Assembly: GCA_016295375.1 (NCBI GenBank)
Contig: JAEDLI010000009.1
Span: 1-41,510, forward strand
Length of the DNA: 41,510 nucleotides
From: Fibrobacter sp.
GTDB taxonomy: Bacteria; Fibrobacterota; Fibrobacteria; Fibrobacterales; Fibrobacteraceae
Direction: 5' to 3'
This document shows positions 1-9,266 of the stretch, in pieces. The position numbers and the translations under genes are program-made. Below the pieces are notes generated by a model. It saw only the letters and a program-made list of their open reading frames with translations, did no database searches and was not told where the DNA came from. The stretch's first letter is position 1, and the number at the start of each line of letters is the position of its first letter.

Positions 1-15
1 CAGAAGGCTCTTTTG

Positions 16-40
16 AACCACCCGCCTAGCGGGTGGTTTT
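16..40 (+). terminator. Hairpin, probable terminator of an upstream + strand gene
   Basis: A perfect 10-bp stem (16-25 with 29-38) closes a 3-nt loop and runs into a short T run. It lies just before the converging SLC13 gene. The T tract is short, so activity is uncertain; any gene it serves lies outside the window. Confidence 0.4.
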
Positions 41-50
41 CGGTTCATAC

Positions 51-75
51 AAAAAGTCCCCGGCCAAGCCGGGGA
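51..75 (-). terminator. Rho-independent terminator of the SLC13 gene
   Basis: On the minus strand an 8-bp GC-rich stem (57-64 with 68-75, 3-nt loop) is followed by five T (55-51). It sits about 20 nt after the stop of the transporter gene. The stem resembles the dispersed CCCCGG..CCGGGG palindromes seen elsewhere in the window. Confidence 0.7.
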
Positions 76-97
76 TTTTGAGGCATTGTGCCGGAAA

Positions 98-1726
98 TCA
101 CTTCGCGACAGCGGGTGCGGCCACCGCAGAGTCGGCGGCGACAGCAGCGCTGTCAGCAGGCACGGACACGGTACTATCGACAGCGGGAGCGGCAGGCTCT
201 TCCACAACCTTCTCAACAGCGGCAGGGGCAGCAGGAACAGCCTCGGCGGCCTTGGGAGCAGGAGTCCCGAAGAAGGAAATCTTCGCAAGGAAAATCATCA
301 TGATCCAGGAGACCACCAGGCCGAGGATACCCATGACAACGCCGGTAATGGCCATGCCGCGGGTATCGGTGTAGCCAGTGGCGTGGGCAAGTGCGTTAGG
401 CGGCGTAGAGATAGGCAGGCTCATGCCGAGAGAGCTTGCAAAGGCCACAGACACGAGGAGAGCTGTCACGCCACCCAGGCCAATCAGGTTGTCCTGGCAG
501 GCAATGCCCACGGCGCAAAGAATAGGAACAAGCAATGTAGCTGTAGAAGTATGGCTCATGAAGTTCGCCATGAAGAGGCAGATGATGCCGCAGCCAATCA
601 TCAGGGCCAGCGGAGACCAGCTTGCAAACGGGATAGTCTTGATCAAGTGAGCGGCAAGGCCAGTAGCGTTGAGGCCAACACCGAGAGCGAAACCGCCTGC
701 TACGAGCCAGAGCACGTCCCAGCTCATGGCGTTCAGGTCTTTCTTGGTAATCACGCCAGTGAGTGCAAACACGGCCATCGGAATCATGGCAATCGCGTTG
801 TCGTTAATACCGTGGACACCCTTACCGGTCACCCACAGGAGCACGCAAAGGACAAAGGTAATATAGACGATGATAGCCTTGGGGCTGGTGTCGAACTTGC
901 CCGCACCTTCGATGTTCAGGACCATCTCTTTCATCTTGATGGGGTAAATCTTGAGAAGAAGAAGCCAAGCCACCACCATGAGGATAATCACGTAGGGGAT
1001 ACCGAAGGCCATCCACTGACCGAAGGTCACGGGATTTGCCACCAGGTCACCGCGAGCCACGGCATCGTTCAGGGCGCCGAGGGCGATTGCGTTGGGAGGC
1101 GTTCCGATAGGAGTACCCATGCCGCCGATATTTGCGCCAAGGGGTATGGCAAGGGCAAAGGCGGCCTTACCGCGGTCATCGGGTTCAAAGAGTTTGAGTA
1201 CAGGAGCCAAGATGGCAAGCATCATGGCGGCGGTGGCGGTATTGCTCATGAACATGGAGAACACGGCGGTAATGAGCATAAGGCCCAGAAGCACGAACTT
1301 CGGGTTCTTGCCGAAGGGCTTCAGGAGAACGCGGGCCAGGTTCAAGTCCATCTTGTACTTGGTGGCTGCAGCAGCGAGGAAGAAGCCGCCCAAGAAAAGC
1401 ATGATGATGGGATTTGCGAAGGTGGCCATGATGGACTTGTGACTGATCATGGTCACGCCATCCACGCGGAAAGGCGTCAGGGAAGAGTCGGACATGGTCA
1501 CGATCATGAGCACGATGACCAGCACCGACGTGGACCAAATCGGGAACGGTTGCAGAATCCAGAAAAGGGCGGCCATCACAAAAACGCCGATGACGCGGAT
1601 TTCAAGGGGATTCAAGACTCCCATGGGGCTTGCGGCATCGAACCCGAGGGATTCGTAGGGCAAGAAGAGGGCGACAATCGCAAGGATCGACGCGATGATG
1701 AACTTGATGAATTTAGCCTTTGTCAT
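98..1726 (-). CDS. SLC13/DASS-family sodium:anion symporter
   Basis: Inner-membrane transporter of the divalent anion:sodium symporter family (dicarboxylate, citrate or sulfate type), 542 aa. The sequence is a succession of hydrophobic segments and includes the family-type stretch SNTATAAMMLAILAP and a second-half counterpart SHTSTATLLVPIL, the two inverted repeats expected for DASS proteins. The last ~50 residues form an unusual Ala/Pro/Val-rich acidic tail that is probably cytoplasmic and not part of the family core. I start at the internal ATG (1726), because a promoter-like TACATT box lies 10 nt upstream; an in-frame ATG at 1765 would lie upstream of that box. The gene is monocistronic, with a terminator at 51-75. 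Substrate cannot be read from sequence; a C4-dicarboxylate such as succinate would suit a succinate-producing fermenter, but this is inference. Confidence 0.88.
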   Translation of the reverse strand: MTKAKFIKFIIASILAIVALFLPYESLGFDAASPMGVLNPLEIRVIGVFVMAALFWILQPFPIWSTSVLVIVLMIVTMSDSSLTPFRVDGVTMISHKSIMATFANPIIMLFLGGFFLAAAATKYKMDLNLARVLLKPFGKNPKFVLLGLMLITAVFSMFMSNTATAAMMLAILAPVLKLFEPDDRGKAAFALAIPLGANIGGMGTPIGTPPNAIALGALNDAVARGDLVANPVTFGQWMAFGIPYVIILMVVAWLLLLKIYPIKMKEMVLNIEGAGKFDTSPKAIIVYITFVLCVLLWVTGKGVHGINDNAIAMIPMAVFALTGVITKKDLNAMSWDVLWLVAGGFALGVGLNATGLAAHLIKTIPFASWSPLALMIGCGIICLFMANFMSHTSTATLLVPILCAVGIACQDNLIGLGGVTALLVSVAFASSLGMSLPISTPPNALAHATGYTDTRGMAITGVVMGILGLVVSWIMMIFLAKISFFGTPAPKAAEAVPAAPAAVEKVVEEPAAPAVDSTVSVPADSAAVAADSAVAAPAVAK

Positions 1727-1736
1727 AGTGGGCCCA

Positions 1737-1742
1737 AATGTA
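1737..1742 (-). promoter_or_regulatory. -10 box of the SLC13 gene, near-leaderless
   Basis: Minus-strand TACATT, preceded by TTTC, ends 10 nt before the ATG at 1726. A start 6-8 nt downstream leaves only about 2-4 nt of leader, and no Shine-Dalgarno is visible. Confidence 0.45.
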
Positions 1743-1767
1743 GAAATTATGGGCCCCGGTGGCAATG

Positions 1768-1796
1768 AAAAAAAGCCCCCGATTTAGGCGGGGGCT
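1768..1796 (-). terminator. Rho-independent terminator of the large surface protein gene
   Basis: On the minus strand an 8-bp stem (AGCCCCCG with CGGGGGCT, 7-nt loop) is followed by seven T. It lies 28 nt after the stop codon at 1824. Confidence 0.8.
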
Positions 1797-1823
1797 ACTT
1801 TGTAAGTCAAATGTAAGAGAGCG

Positions 1824-4800
1824 TCACTTGATGGCGACAGAGCCGGCGGCCTGCTTAGAGCCCACGCGTACACGGACCATGTAGAGTCCGGACTTGGGGG
1901 TCTGCAAGGTCAAGGCGTTGGAGCCGGACACGGCCGTTCCCGAAACAGAGGACAGGACCTTGCCCTTCATGTCGAGGATTTCCACGTAGGCCCTGGCGCC
2001 TGCCAGGCTTTCGGAGACCTGGAAACCCACCTGCAGGGAGTTACCCGCCTGGAAGGCACGGAGCCCATTCAGCTTCTGGGCCACCACGGTACGGGCGGAG
2101 GGCGCCACACGGACCACAGCCGTCTTGGCCATGCTCCCGATGGAAACCTTCAGGGTGTCGTTCTCGGCCATCTGGGTAGTAGTTCCGTCAACCGTCACGA
2201 ACACCTTGAGGCCAGCGGCATTCAGGTCGCGGACACCTTCGAAGTGCAAGTAGCCCGTGCGATCGCCAGAGGCTTCCAGAGAGACTGTCCATTCGTAGCT
2301 GTCGCCGGCGGCCTTCTTGAAGGACTTGGCCAGGGACTTGTTGCCGTCCTTGATGGACAGGTTCACGTGGTCACCCATGCCGGAAGGCGGCTCTTCGGAA
2401 GCCCATCCGGACTCGGAGACGCCCATGAAGTTCCAGCTGTCCCGCTTGCCCTTGGCGTCGCGAAGCACGGCACGAATCGCCCAGCCCTTGCCGCCGGAGG
2501 CTAGCTCGACGGTCTTCTTCAGGGGCTCGACCACATTCTCCTCGCCTTCTGCGTCTACGGTCGCTACAAAGGCAGGCCTAGAGGGCAGTTTCCACTGGCT
2601 CGGACCTGTGACCTTCGCCCATACGGCCTCATACGGACCAATCACATCCACAGGTTCATAATCACCAAGGCTGTCGTTCCAACTGTAGAATTCAATGGTG
2701 GACTTTTCGGTAGCGGCCTTTTTCTCGTTCGGGTTTTCACCATAGAGGTCCACATACCAGCCGTAGGGGTTAGCCACCATATTCCAGCCGGTATAGACAC
2801 TGTCCATATTCCAGACCACAGGGTCCTTAGGAGCAGCCATATCCTTTTTCATGACCAGCGGGCGACCTTCCAAGGAACTGTACCAGTAACCCGTCAGGTC
2901 GTCCACCTTGTCGTCCCGGTTCAGCCTCTGGTATTGCCAGAAGGCGCCCGTGTTCCGAGTGTCGTCCCACCAGTAAAAGCGAATATCGTCGTCCCAGGTC
3001 ACGGAATCCATAACCACGTTGGACAGCGACAGCATGCGCCAGCCGCCTTCGGCAGCGGAGGCGATTTCGGCCTTCACCTCGAAATCCTGTTCGAACACAT
3101 CGGAGGTCTTGCTGTTTGCAACCGTGGCCGTCAGCAAGTACGTGCCTGCACGCAGGGGGTAGTAATCCCAGGAGCCTTCGTAAGGCGTCTTCGAGATCTG
3201 GATTACGGAATCCGCAACCACCTTCCCGTCATCGTCTTCCAGCACAACCTTTACAGATGCACCACTTGCGCCAAACTCGTTGGTAGCAAATTCTAAGCGG
3301 ATAGCGCTACCGGACTGCAACAGTTTCGATGTGACGAACTTGGCCGGTGTGGGATTTTCCGGCATAAAGTAGGCAGCGAAAGTAGCCTTGGTGATGCTAC
3401 CCACAAGGGTATCCCCTTCGTGATACACATACTTCTTGCCGTCCAAAGTCATAACCAGGGAATCCAGTATGTAATCCTTTGCAGGCAAGCCCTGGACCAC
3501 AAAGCTCGAACCCTTCACATAGTAAGGCAAGAGCATGGTGCCGTCCTTGGCAAACTTGTGCAGCTGGGTGCCGATTATCTTTCCGGTGGAATCCTTGCGA
3601 ATTTCCTTGAACGCCACAGAGCCGTTTTCAGATTCCGTCAGCTTCGTCTGCTTGTAGCTAAGCTCCTCGACGCAGGTCTTGGCATCTACCCACTTGGCGT
3701 AAAGGGGGTATTTCTCCTGATGGTTGCCAACTTGCAAATCCAATTCCTCTGACAACGCAAAATTGAACACATCAAACGCCACAGCCCAATTGTCAGGCAT
3801 TTCATATTCGCAATTAGGTTCGCCATTACAATCAGGGTTCCTATTGACATCGGGCCCTTCCATGACGGGTTCATCCTGATTTTCAATATTGGAATGCACG
3901 GTCCAGCCCTCTACGCATTGGTCTGCCGTATAGACCCAGAAAGGCAAATCGATGGCGTCATCTTCGGCATTAAGCTTGTATGTTCCCACGGAATCGGAAT
4001 TCTCGCCGTAAAGAACATCGGTCTTGCCGGTTTCAAAAACAATGTTGAACCTCTTATAGGTATAGTTGGCGGAGAATTCCATACTCGAAGACATAAGCTC
4101 CCACGGATCGATTGTCAACAGGTCGCCTTCCTTGAGTTTTTTTGTCTCCGGGGTCCCTCCATCGAAGGAAGCCTTGGTGAAAGTAATGTCTCCTTCCAAT
4201 TCATAACCAGCATATCCATCGGCAAAAACCTCGAAGACAAATTTGTTTGTATCGGCGTAAGGCACCAGGATTCCCGTCACGCCCACATCTTGCTGTACAG
4301 ACTTATGCCTCAGGGTATCCCCCATCCACACCTGTTGCAAGACGATGTTCCCTAGTTCGGAGTTATCCTTGACAACATAGTTGTTCCAGGTGGGAATCTG
4401 CCCATCAGCCCATGTAATGCGGTTATAGCACAATTCCTGCGCCATTTCGGGGTCCGTTTCCCACTGGGCAAAAAGGGTCAGGGAGCGAGAACCATCCTTA
4501 TTCGTTTCGTAAGGGAAGTCGTCAAAATACTCCAAGGCATAAATGCCTTCCATTCCCATCAAATCGGGGTTATCGTAGACAGCCTCCGGCGGGAAATTCC
4601 AACGGCCTGCATAGCAGGCATCAGTCCTATAAACGCCCCACTGCCAAGACTCAAAGAATACATTGTCCTTGTTTTCTTTGGTGTATGTAGAATCCAGAGA
4701 TTCCACATTTTGCCAGCTAGAAGCGATGAAGGGAGGATTATATTCCTTATAGTCGCTATAATTTGCATCGAAGGTCACATGATAGGTCATATCAGAAAGC

Positions 4801-7691
4801 TGAGGCAAGAACCCAACAAACACGGGATAATCGTCTTCGTTTTCGCGAATGGAGGCAAGGGCTGCGAACAGGTTACTCAAGTCAATGTTCCCGTCTTTGC
4901 CCATGTGCACATAGCTGGCATAGATGAGCGGGCTTTGGCTTGATATCTGCAAGTCCATCTTCTGCCGAATTTCAGCCGGAGACTCCAAGGATTTGACCGT
5001 GTCTTTCAGGAATTCATGTTTCAGCCCTGCCGAAGACAGTTCCCCAGCCGCCGCCACCAACCGGCCATTGACGGTTTCCTCGATTTCGGAGGTAGAACCA
5101 ACAATCACCAGACCAACGATTTCTCCTACATTGTTCCAGAAATCAGGGGGATAGTACGCATTCAAGTAGGGGGTATAGGGCTTGGAAAGGGCCTGTCCGC
5201 TGGTACTAACCAAGGCAGGCAGATTCTGCGCGATGAGCTTGCCGTCCAAAGACTGTATTTGCGGATTCTCAGAGATGCCAAAGGTGTCCTGCTCTCCGGC
5301 ATATTCCCCCTTAACTGTAACGGTCGCCTTGTCCAAATCAAACCCTTCCCCGTGGAGGTCGTTCACATAGAGGTATCCCCCCGCCGTATTCATAGGTTCG
5401 TCCTCGTAAACCACATAGAGGGTGTCGCCATTGGACAATCCCGACAAAGCGTCGACGTACATGTTGCCATGACCCAAAGTCTGGATATCATCGTAATGGC
5501 AATATTCCACAGGTCCATCAGGTTCCTCTACGGTGCAGGTTTTACTTGCAAAATGGAAACCGTAATAGCGGTATTCCGCATACTCCTGATCGAAAGAACC
5601 CAAGTAGGGCACGCGAGTCCAGGCATCATCGCTGGAAATTTTAGTTGCGGGAGTTCCCAGGTAATAAAATTTATAACCCTCGCCATACATATAAAGCGCA
5701 TATTCACTCGGCGTATAGAAGAAATCCCCATCGGTAGATTCCACAAACCCGTGCATCACCGTCACCGTCACCTTCTGCTCAATGTTCAGCTGCATACTGG
5801 AGTTGAAGGTCGATGTTTTCGTAAGCTTGAAGGCTACATTCCGCCCAACATTCCCGTCATAGTAACTCCAGTAGTAATCCCCTGCAGCCAGGGTTGCGGC
5901 GTAGTTTTGCCAGGTACTGTTGCTGAGTTTGCCCGTGTAATCGGTGTAGATGGCAAGCTGTAACGGGATATTGCCGCCAACATCTTCGACAGCACCCGCA
6001 TCGGTCCAATTTTTCTTGTCTGCCGCAGTCATGTTCTCGTAATATTCATAACTTCCTATGAATAAAACCTGATAAATTGGTTTCATTCCCGCAGTCTCGA
6101 ACACCGGCAGGCCTCCATTCACGCCGTCCTTGCGGGACCAAGCAAGAAGCGATGCGCTAAACTCTTCTCTAGAAGACAAATCCTCAAGGAGTCCATTTAA
6201 AATAAAAGCAAAGGCGCCCTTTTTCATCAAACGAGGTTCTATGTACGCCCCAAAGTAGTTCAAATCGGCAACCAAGACACGATAGGTCACCGTATCCATC
6301 CCTTCTGACGCAGGAATACGCTGGTCGATGGCATTTCTAGCGTTATAGCCGCCTCCAAGAACATGGCTCGAAGCATCCCGGGCATACATCCAAGAATCCG
6401 TGACATCCTGTTCACCCCACTGTAGCAACCCTGCTACATTCCTCGCCATGTCGTCCGATTCTCCGTAGTGGTAGTTGTTTCCGACTACAGCAGCATAGCT
6501 TTCGTCAATAGCGGCAGCACCGACAACAAAGCCAACCTTATAGACATCCTCGGAACTCTGTTCAGGGGCAGAAATGGAACCAACCGTATAAGTGTTTAAA
6601 ATGAAAACCCCTTCATCGGAATAGGCTCCTCCCGTAATCGTACCAGCCAATCCACCTACGGAGCCACCCAGCTCCTCGTAATAAGAAGCACTAGAAGGGT
6701 CTTCCTCCGGGTCCAGGACTTCGGGAGTCAGCTCAATTTTCTTGACATCTGAATGGACATTGAGTCCGGTGATGGCCGCATTAAAAATTTTCACCCCTGC
6801 TTTGGCGGCTCCCACCAGTCCACCTAGGTGTATACCCAGATTTCCCGTGTACTCCGCAAAATTGTACTCCTCGATAGTTTGGGCAACAACCCCATTCAAG
6901 GCGGCCACCTCTACGTTTACTCCCTTAACGTTGGACACGGAAGCCGCCCGGCCTTCAACCACGCCGACAAGGCCTCCGGCAACAGCCCCCACAATTTTCA
7001 CGTTCTTAAGGCTCACATTATCAATGGAAGAACCGAACTCCACGGTCCCCAATCGCCCCACAACCGCACCGACCTGCACTTGGTACGACGGTTCATAATT
7101 GTTCACCCTAATATAGACGTTCTCAAAATTCAGGTTATTGAAGCTACCGTCGGTCGCCTGGGCAAAAAAGCCGATTCCAATTTGAGATTGGCCCATATAT
7201 TCTTCAGCATCAATGCTGTCTAGCACATAGCACAGGTTCTTGATGGCATGGCCATTCCCGTCGAAAGTTGAATAGAGAAGGGACGGCAGGGGCTTGAACG
7301 TCGCGACGCAGCTACTATCCCTGTTCATTCCGCCAAAATCGATATCCGTTTCCAATTTCAGGGCAACGTGCCCTTCGTTAAGCAGGACCGATAAGTGGGA
7401 CTGGATGTCGGTATAGGAATTGGAGCCTTGGTTATAATGTTCCTCGACAGATTCGTCATACCACTGGTCGTAGCAGTATTCCGTGTAATCGGTGTAGGTT
7501 TCCTCGTCAGAAGAGGAAACGGGCTCGTAGGAGGCCAACCGCTGGCTCAATCGCAGCGGATTTTCTCCCATAAGGCCGTTTTCCAAAGTCACGCCCACAC
7601 AAAATTTTTTCCCACTGATGCCAGCGGAAAAGGCGGACACTGCAAAAAACAGCACCGCAAATGCACCAACGAGGCTAAAGTGTCGTTCCAT
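1824..7691 (-). CDS. Large exported surface protein with GLUG-like, InlB-like and C-terminal sorting domains
   Basis: A 1955-aa exported protein of unknown function. Start chosen at ATG 7691: it gives a clean signal peptide (MERHFS, hydrophobic core, cut near AFSA) and has GAGAGG a few nt upstream; the 44-codon extension upstream is not secretory. Seen in order: about residues 95-450, a beta-helix-like region opening with FDGNGHAIKNL and carrying Gly-rich GLUG-like repeats (VGAVVGRLG, GGLVGVV, GGLVGAA, GGLAGTI); about 970-1080 and 1213-1335, two InlB/Listeria-Bacteroides-like repeats (VTFDANY..LFAQW; IVFETG..LYAKW); about 1545-1705, a Trp/Tyr-rich domain with GYWY and GWNMVANPYGW; about 1867-1955, a C-terminal beta-sandwich ending in GLYMVRVR..VAIK, like type IX secretion sorting or FlgD-Ig tails. 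The architecture suggests adhesion or surface attachment, which is inference. It is transcribed divergently from the lipoprotein gene at 7917. Confidence 0.85.
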   Translation of the reverse strand: MERHFSLVGAFAVLFFAVSAFSAGISGKKFCVGVTLENGLMGENPLRLSQRLASYEPVSSSDEETYTDYTEYCYDQWYDESVEEHYNQGSNSYTDIQSHLSVLLNEGHVALKLETDIDFGGMNRDSSCVATFKPLPSLLYSTFDGNGHAIKNLCYVLDSIDAEEYMGQSQIGIGFFAQATDGSFNNLNFENVYIRVNNYEPSYQVQVGAVVGRLGTVEFGSSIDNVSLKNVKIVGAVAGGLVGVVEGRAASVSNVKGVNVEVAALNGVVAQTIEEYNFAEYTGNLGIHLGGLVGAAKAGVKIFNAAITGLNVHSDVKKIELTPEVLDPEEDPSSASYYEELGGSVGGLAGTITGGAYSDEGVFILNTYTVGSISAPEQSSEDVYKVGFVVGAAAIDESYAAVVGNNYHYGESDDMARNVAGLLQWGEQDVTDSWMYARDASSHVLGGGYNARNAIDQRIPASEGMDTVTYRVLVADLNYFGAYIEPRLMKKGAFAFILNGLLEDLSSREEFSASLLAWSRKDGVNGGLPVFETAGMKPIYQVLFIGSYEYYENMTAADKKNWTDAGAVEDVGGNIPLQLAIYTDYTGKLSNSTWQNYAATLAAGDYYWSYYDGNVGRNVAFKLTKTSTFNSSMQLNIEQKVTVTVMHGFVESTDGDFFYTPSEYALYMYGEGYKFYYLGTPATKISSDDAWTRVPYLGSFDQEYAEYRYYGFHFASKTCTVEEPDGPVEYCHYDDIQTLGHGNMYVDALSGLSNGDTLYVVYEDEPMNTAGGYLYVNDLHGEGFDLDKATVTVKGEYAGEQDTFGISENPQIQSLDGKLIAQNLPALVSTSGQALSKPYTPYLNAYYPPDFWNNVGEIVGLVIVGSTSEIEETVNGRLVAAAGELSSAGLKHEFLKDTVKSLESPAEIRQKMDLQISSQSPLIYASYVHMGKDGNIDLSNLFAALASIRENEDDYPVFVGFLPQLSDMTYHVTFDANYSDYKEYNPPFIASSWQNVESLDSTYTKENKDNVFFESWQWGVYRTDACYAGRWNFPPEAVYDNPDLMGMEGIYALEYFDDFPYETNKDGSRSLTLFAQWETDPEMAQELCYNRITWADGQIPTWNNYVVKDNSELGNIVLQQVWMGDTLRHKSVQQDVGVTGILVPYADTNKFVFEVFADGYAGYELEGDITFTKASFDGGTPETKKLKEGDLLTIDPWELMSSSMEFSANYTYKRFNIVFETGKTDVLYGENSDSVGTYKLNAEDDAIDLPFWVYTADQCVEGWTVHSNIENQDEPVMEGPDVNRNPDCNGEPNCEYEMPDNWAVAFDVFNFALSEELDLQVGNHQEKYPLYAKWVDAKTCVEELSYKQTKLTESENGSVAFKEIRKDSTGKIIGTQLHKFAKDGTMLLPYYVKGSSFVVQGLPAKDYILDSLVMTLDGKKYVYHEGDTLVGSITKATFAAYFMPENPTPAKFVTSKLLQSGSAIRLEFATNEFGASGASVKVVLEDDDGKVVADSVIQISKTPYEGSWDYYPLRAGTYLLTATVANSKTSDVFEQDFEVKAEIASAAEGGWRMLSLSNVVMDSVTWDDDIRFYWWDDTRNTGAFWQYQRLNRDDKVDDLTGYWYSSLEGRPLVMKKDMAAPKDPVVWNMDSVYTGWNMVANPYGWYVDLYGENPNEKKAATEKSTIEFYSWNDSLGDYEPVDVIGPYEAVWAKVTGPSQWKLPSRPAFVATVDAEGEENVVEPLKKTVELASGGKGWAIRAVLRDAKGKRDSWNFMGVSESGWASEEPPSGMGDHVNLSIKDGNKSLAKSFKKAAGDSYEWTVSLEASGDRTGYLHFEGVRDLNAAGLKVFVTVDGTTTQMAENDTLKVSIGSMAKTAVVRVAPSARTVVAQKLNGLRAFQAGNSLQVGFQVSESLAGARAYVEILDMKGKVLSSVSGTAVSGSNALTLQTPKSGLYMVRVRVGSKQAAGSVAIK

Positions 7692-7705
7692 AAATACCTC
7701 TCTCC

Positions 7706-7724
7706 GGGAGCGAGGTACGCTCCC
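7706..7724 (-). promoter_or_regulatory. Leader hairpin just upstream of the ribosome site of the surface protein gene
   Basis: Perfect 7-bp stem GGGAGCG/CGCTCCC with a 5-nt loop, directly 5' of the Shine-Dalgarno of the 1955-aa gene. A TATTTT box at 7739-7744 (-) would place it at the very 5' end of the mRNA, where it could stabilise the message or gate translation. The role is inferred. Confidence 0.35.
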
Positions 7725-7763
7725 CCTCTTTTTTGATAAAAATAACTTTTCTATTACAAAAAT

Positions 7764-7783
7764 ATGTGAGACAAAGGTCACAT
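7764..7783. promoter_or_regulatory. Inverted repeat in the divergent intergenic region, possible operator
   Basis: ATGTGA and TCACAT are separated by 8 nt, between the divergent surface protein and lipoprotein genes. The arms resemble CRP half-sites, but the spacer is 8 rather than 6 nt, so a CRP site is not claimed. Confidence 0.25.
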
Positions 7784-7869
7784 TGTGGGATAAAACACAC
7801 TTTTTTCTTACAACGCCCGTCAATTTGATAACAAAGAAGTCAAATCTGATATTTTGACCGCAACTTTGC

Positions 7870-7875
7870 TATATT
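7870..7875 (+). promoter_or_regulatory. -10 box of the poly-Ser lipoprotein gene
   Basis: TTTGCTATATT matches the window-wide promoter motif. A start near 7882 gives a leader of about 35 nt containing AAGGAG (7905-7910), 6 nt before the ATG. Confidence 0.5.
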
Positions 7876-7916
7876 TTTATTACAACGAACGCGTCAGTCC
7901 TAAAAAGGAGAAAATC

Positions 7917-9170
7917 ATGAAGAAATTATACGCCGGCGCGCTGGCCCTTACTGCCATGGCGGGTCTAATGGCCTGTGACGACAGTTCCAGCAGCTCGTCT
8001 TTCGAGATTCCCACCTACAAGACCGATTCCGCCCTGCCGGACTCCTGCCAGATGGAGGCCGCCAAGGTAGGCGACACCTACTATGCCTGCGCAGAGAACA
8101 AGTGGGTGGAAGTGACGGATTCCGCCACCATCGAAAAGCTGAAAGAGGGCCTGGACGAAGAGGAAGTCAAGGCCCAGGTCGAAGAACTGCTTGCCACCCT
8201 TTCCAGCAGTTCCAGCAAAAAGGACGACTCAAACTCCAATGACAAGTCTTCCGCTTCCAAGGACGAAGGCAGCGAAGTAACCGATGACTCCAGCAGTTCC
8301 GAAGCCGAAGAAGAATGCACCGGACGTCACTGCAACAACAATTCCAGCAGTTCCAAGAAGAGCAGCGGAGGCTCTAGTAATTCCGGCAGCGGTTCGGACA
8401 GCGATAGCCCCTCCAGTACAGGCAGTAACGAGACCGAAAGTTCCGATAGTAGCGAGGCCGAAAGTTCCAATAGCGGAAGCGATACGGAAAGCAGCAACAG
8501 TGAAGAAAGTAGCGACAGTGGCGAAGAATCTTCCAGCTCCCTTGCCACCTACGACGACGTGGCCATAAGAGCCTCTAGCAGCCTGCTCTACGGAAAATCC
8601 ACCACCATCTCCGTGGTTCCGTCGGGTGCTGTTTCACAATGCGTTATCAAAGTAGACAACAAAGACTACGAGAATCTGCTTCCCGCCTCATATGACTGCA
8701 GCTTTGAAATAACCAACAACAATACGGGAATCGAAAACATAACCCTCACATTTACTCTTGACGAATTTAAGCTGAATGGAGAAGACCAAATATCGAACGG
8801 CGACAAAAAAAAGACCATCGTACTTTACTACGAAGGTTTCAACTTCGGACGCAATGCAGCCTTTGAATTTTTGGATAATAGCCTGACTTGGAAGGGTGCA
8901 GCGAGTTCTACTTCTGGGACAATCGTCTTTGGAGACATCAACGAAGGCACATCTGCCAGCCAAGTTGTACTAGCAATCGAAAATAAAGGGTTTACCTGCG
9001 AAACGAAAATCTCGGGATCGGGAAAACAGCAAATAAAAAGTGCAGAGTGCACAAAAGTAGACTCCGACAATAGAATCGGATACATTATCAACGTTATCAT
9101 CAGTGCGGGTGGACTCATGCCTAAGCTTGGAGATGTCCAAACAAGAGTCACCATTGTCGGCAAAACCTAG
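7917..9170 (+). CDS. Poly-Ser-linker lipoprotein, function unknown
   Basis: A 417-aa lipoprotein. The start at 7917 has AAGGAG 6 nt upstream and gives a lipoprotein signal peptide ending in the lipobox LMAC, so the mature protein is probably lipid-anchored in the envelope. After the Cys comes a short segment with a CQMEAAKVGDTYYAC loop. About residues 100-220 are a long low-complexity Ser/Glu/Asp/Lys linker (many SSS and SSNSG-type repeats), like the linkers of Fibrobacter extracellular proteins. The C-terminal ~190 residues form a probable beta-sandwich (alternating hydrophobic strands, two Cys in FTCETK and SAECTK) that I cannot assign to a family. It is followed by a strong terminator and is divergent from the giant surface protein, with which it may be co-regulated through the shared 225-bp region. 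Confidence 0.8.
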   Translation: MKKLYAGALALTAMAGLMACDDSSSSSSFEIPTYKTDSALPDSCQMEAAKVGDTYYACAENKWVEVTDSATIEKLKEGLDEEEVKAQVEELLATLSSSSSKKDDSNSNDKSSASKDEGSEVTDDSSSSEAEEECTGRHCNNNSSSSKKSSGGSSNSGSGSDSDSPSSTGSNETESSDSSEAESSNSGSDTESSNSEESSDSGEESSSSLATYDDVAIRASSSLLYGKSTTISVVPSGAVSQCVIKVDNKDYENLLPASYDCSFEITNNNTGIENITLTFTLDEFKLNGEDQISNGDKKKTIVLYYEGFNFGRNAAFEFLDNSLTWKGAASSTSGTIVFGDINEGTSASQVVLAIENKGFTCETKISGSGKQQIKSAECTKVDSDNRIGYIINVIISAGGLMPKLGDVQTRVTIVGKT

Positions 9171-9195
9171 GAACGTGCATCGTTCCCTTTAGTCC

Positions 9196-9220
9196 AGCCC
9201 CCGAAGGGGGGCTTTTTTTT
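9196..9220 (+). terminator. Rho-independent terminator after the lipoprotein gene
   Basis: AGCCCCC, a 4-nt loop, GGGGGCT and then a T run form a textbook terminator, 25 nt after the stop codon at 9170. Confidence 0.9.
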
Positions 9221-9236
9221 GAGTCGATTCTTTTAC

Positions 9237-9242
9237 TATATT
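9237..9242 (+). promoter_or_regulatory. -10 box of the diguanylate cyclase gene
   Basis: TTTTACTATATT lies 24 nt before the ATG at 9267. The leader of about 17 nt contains GGAG with suitable spacing, so this is a conventional leadered gene. An upstream in-frame start at 9219 would precede the promoter and is rejected. Confidence 0.5.
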
Positions 9243-9266
9243 GTTTCCTGTAAGTCGGAGCAAAAT

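Noticed and set aside
86..1768. 560-aa open frame on the + strand
   Set aside because: It is an antisense shadow of the SLC13 gene: very His/Gly/Glu-rich, with no family motifs, while the minus frame encodes a clear membrane transporter.
7764..7783. CRP binding site
   Set aside because: The half-sites look right but the spacer is 8 nt instead of 6, so only an unnamed inverted repeat is claimed.
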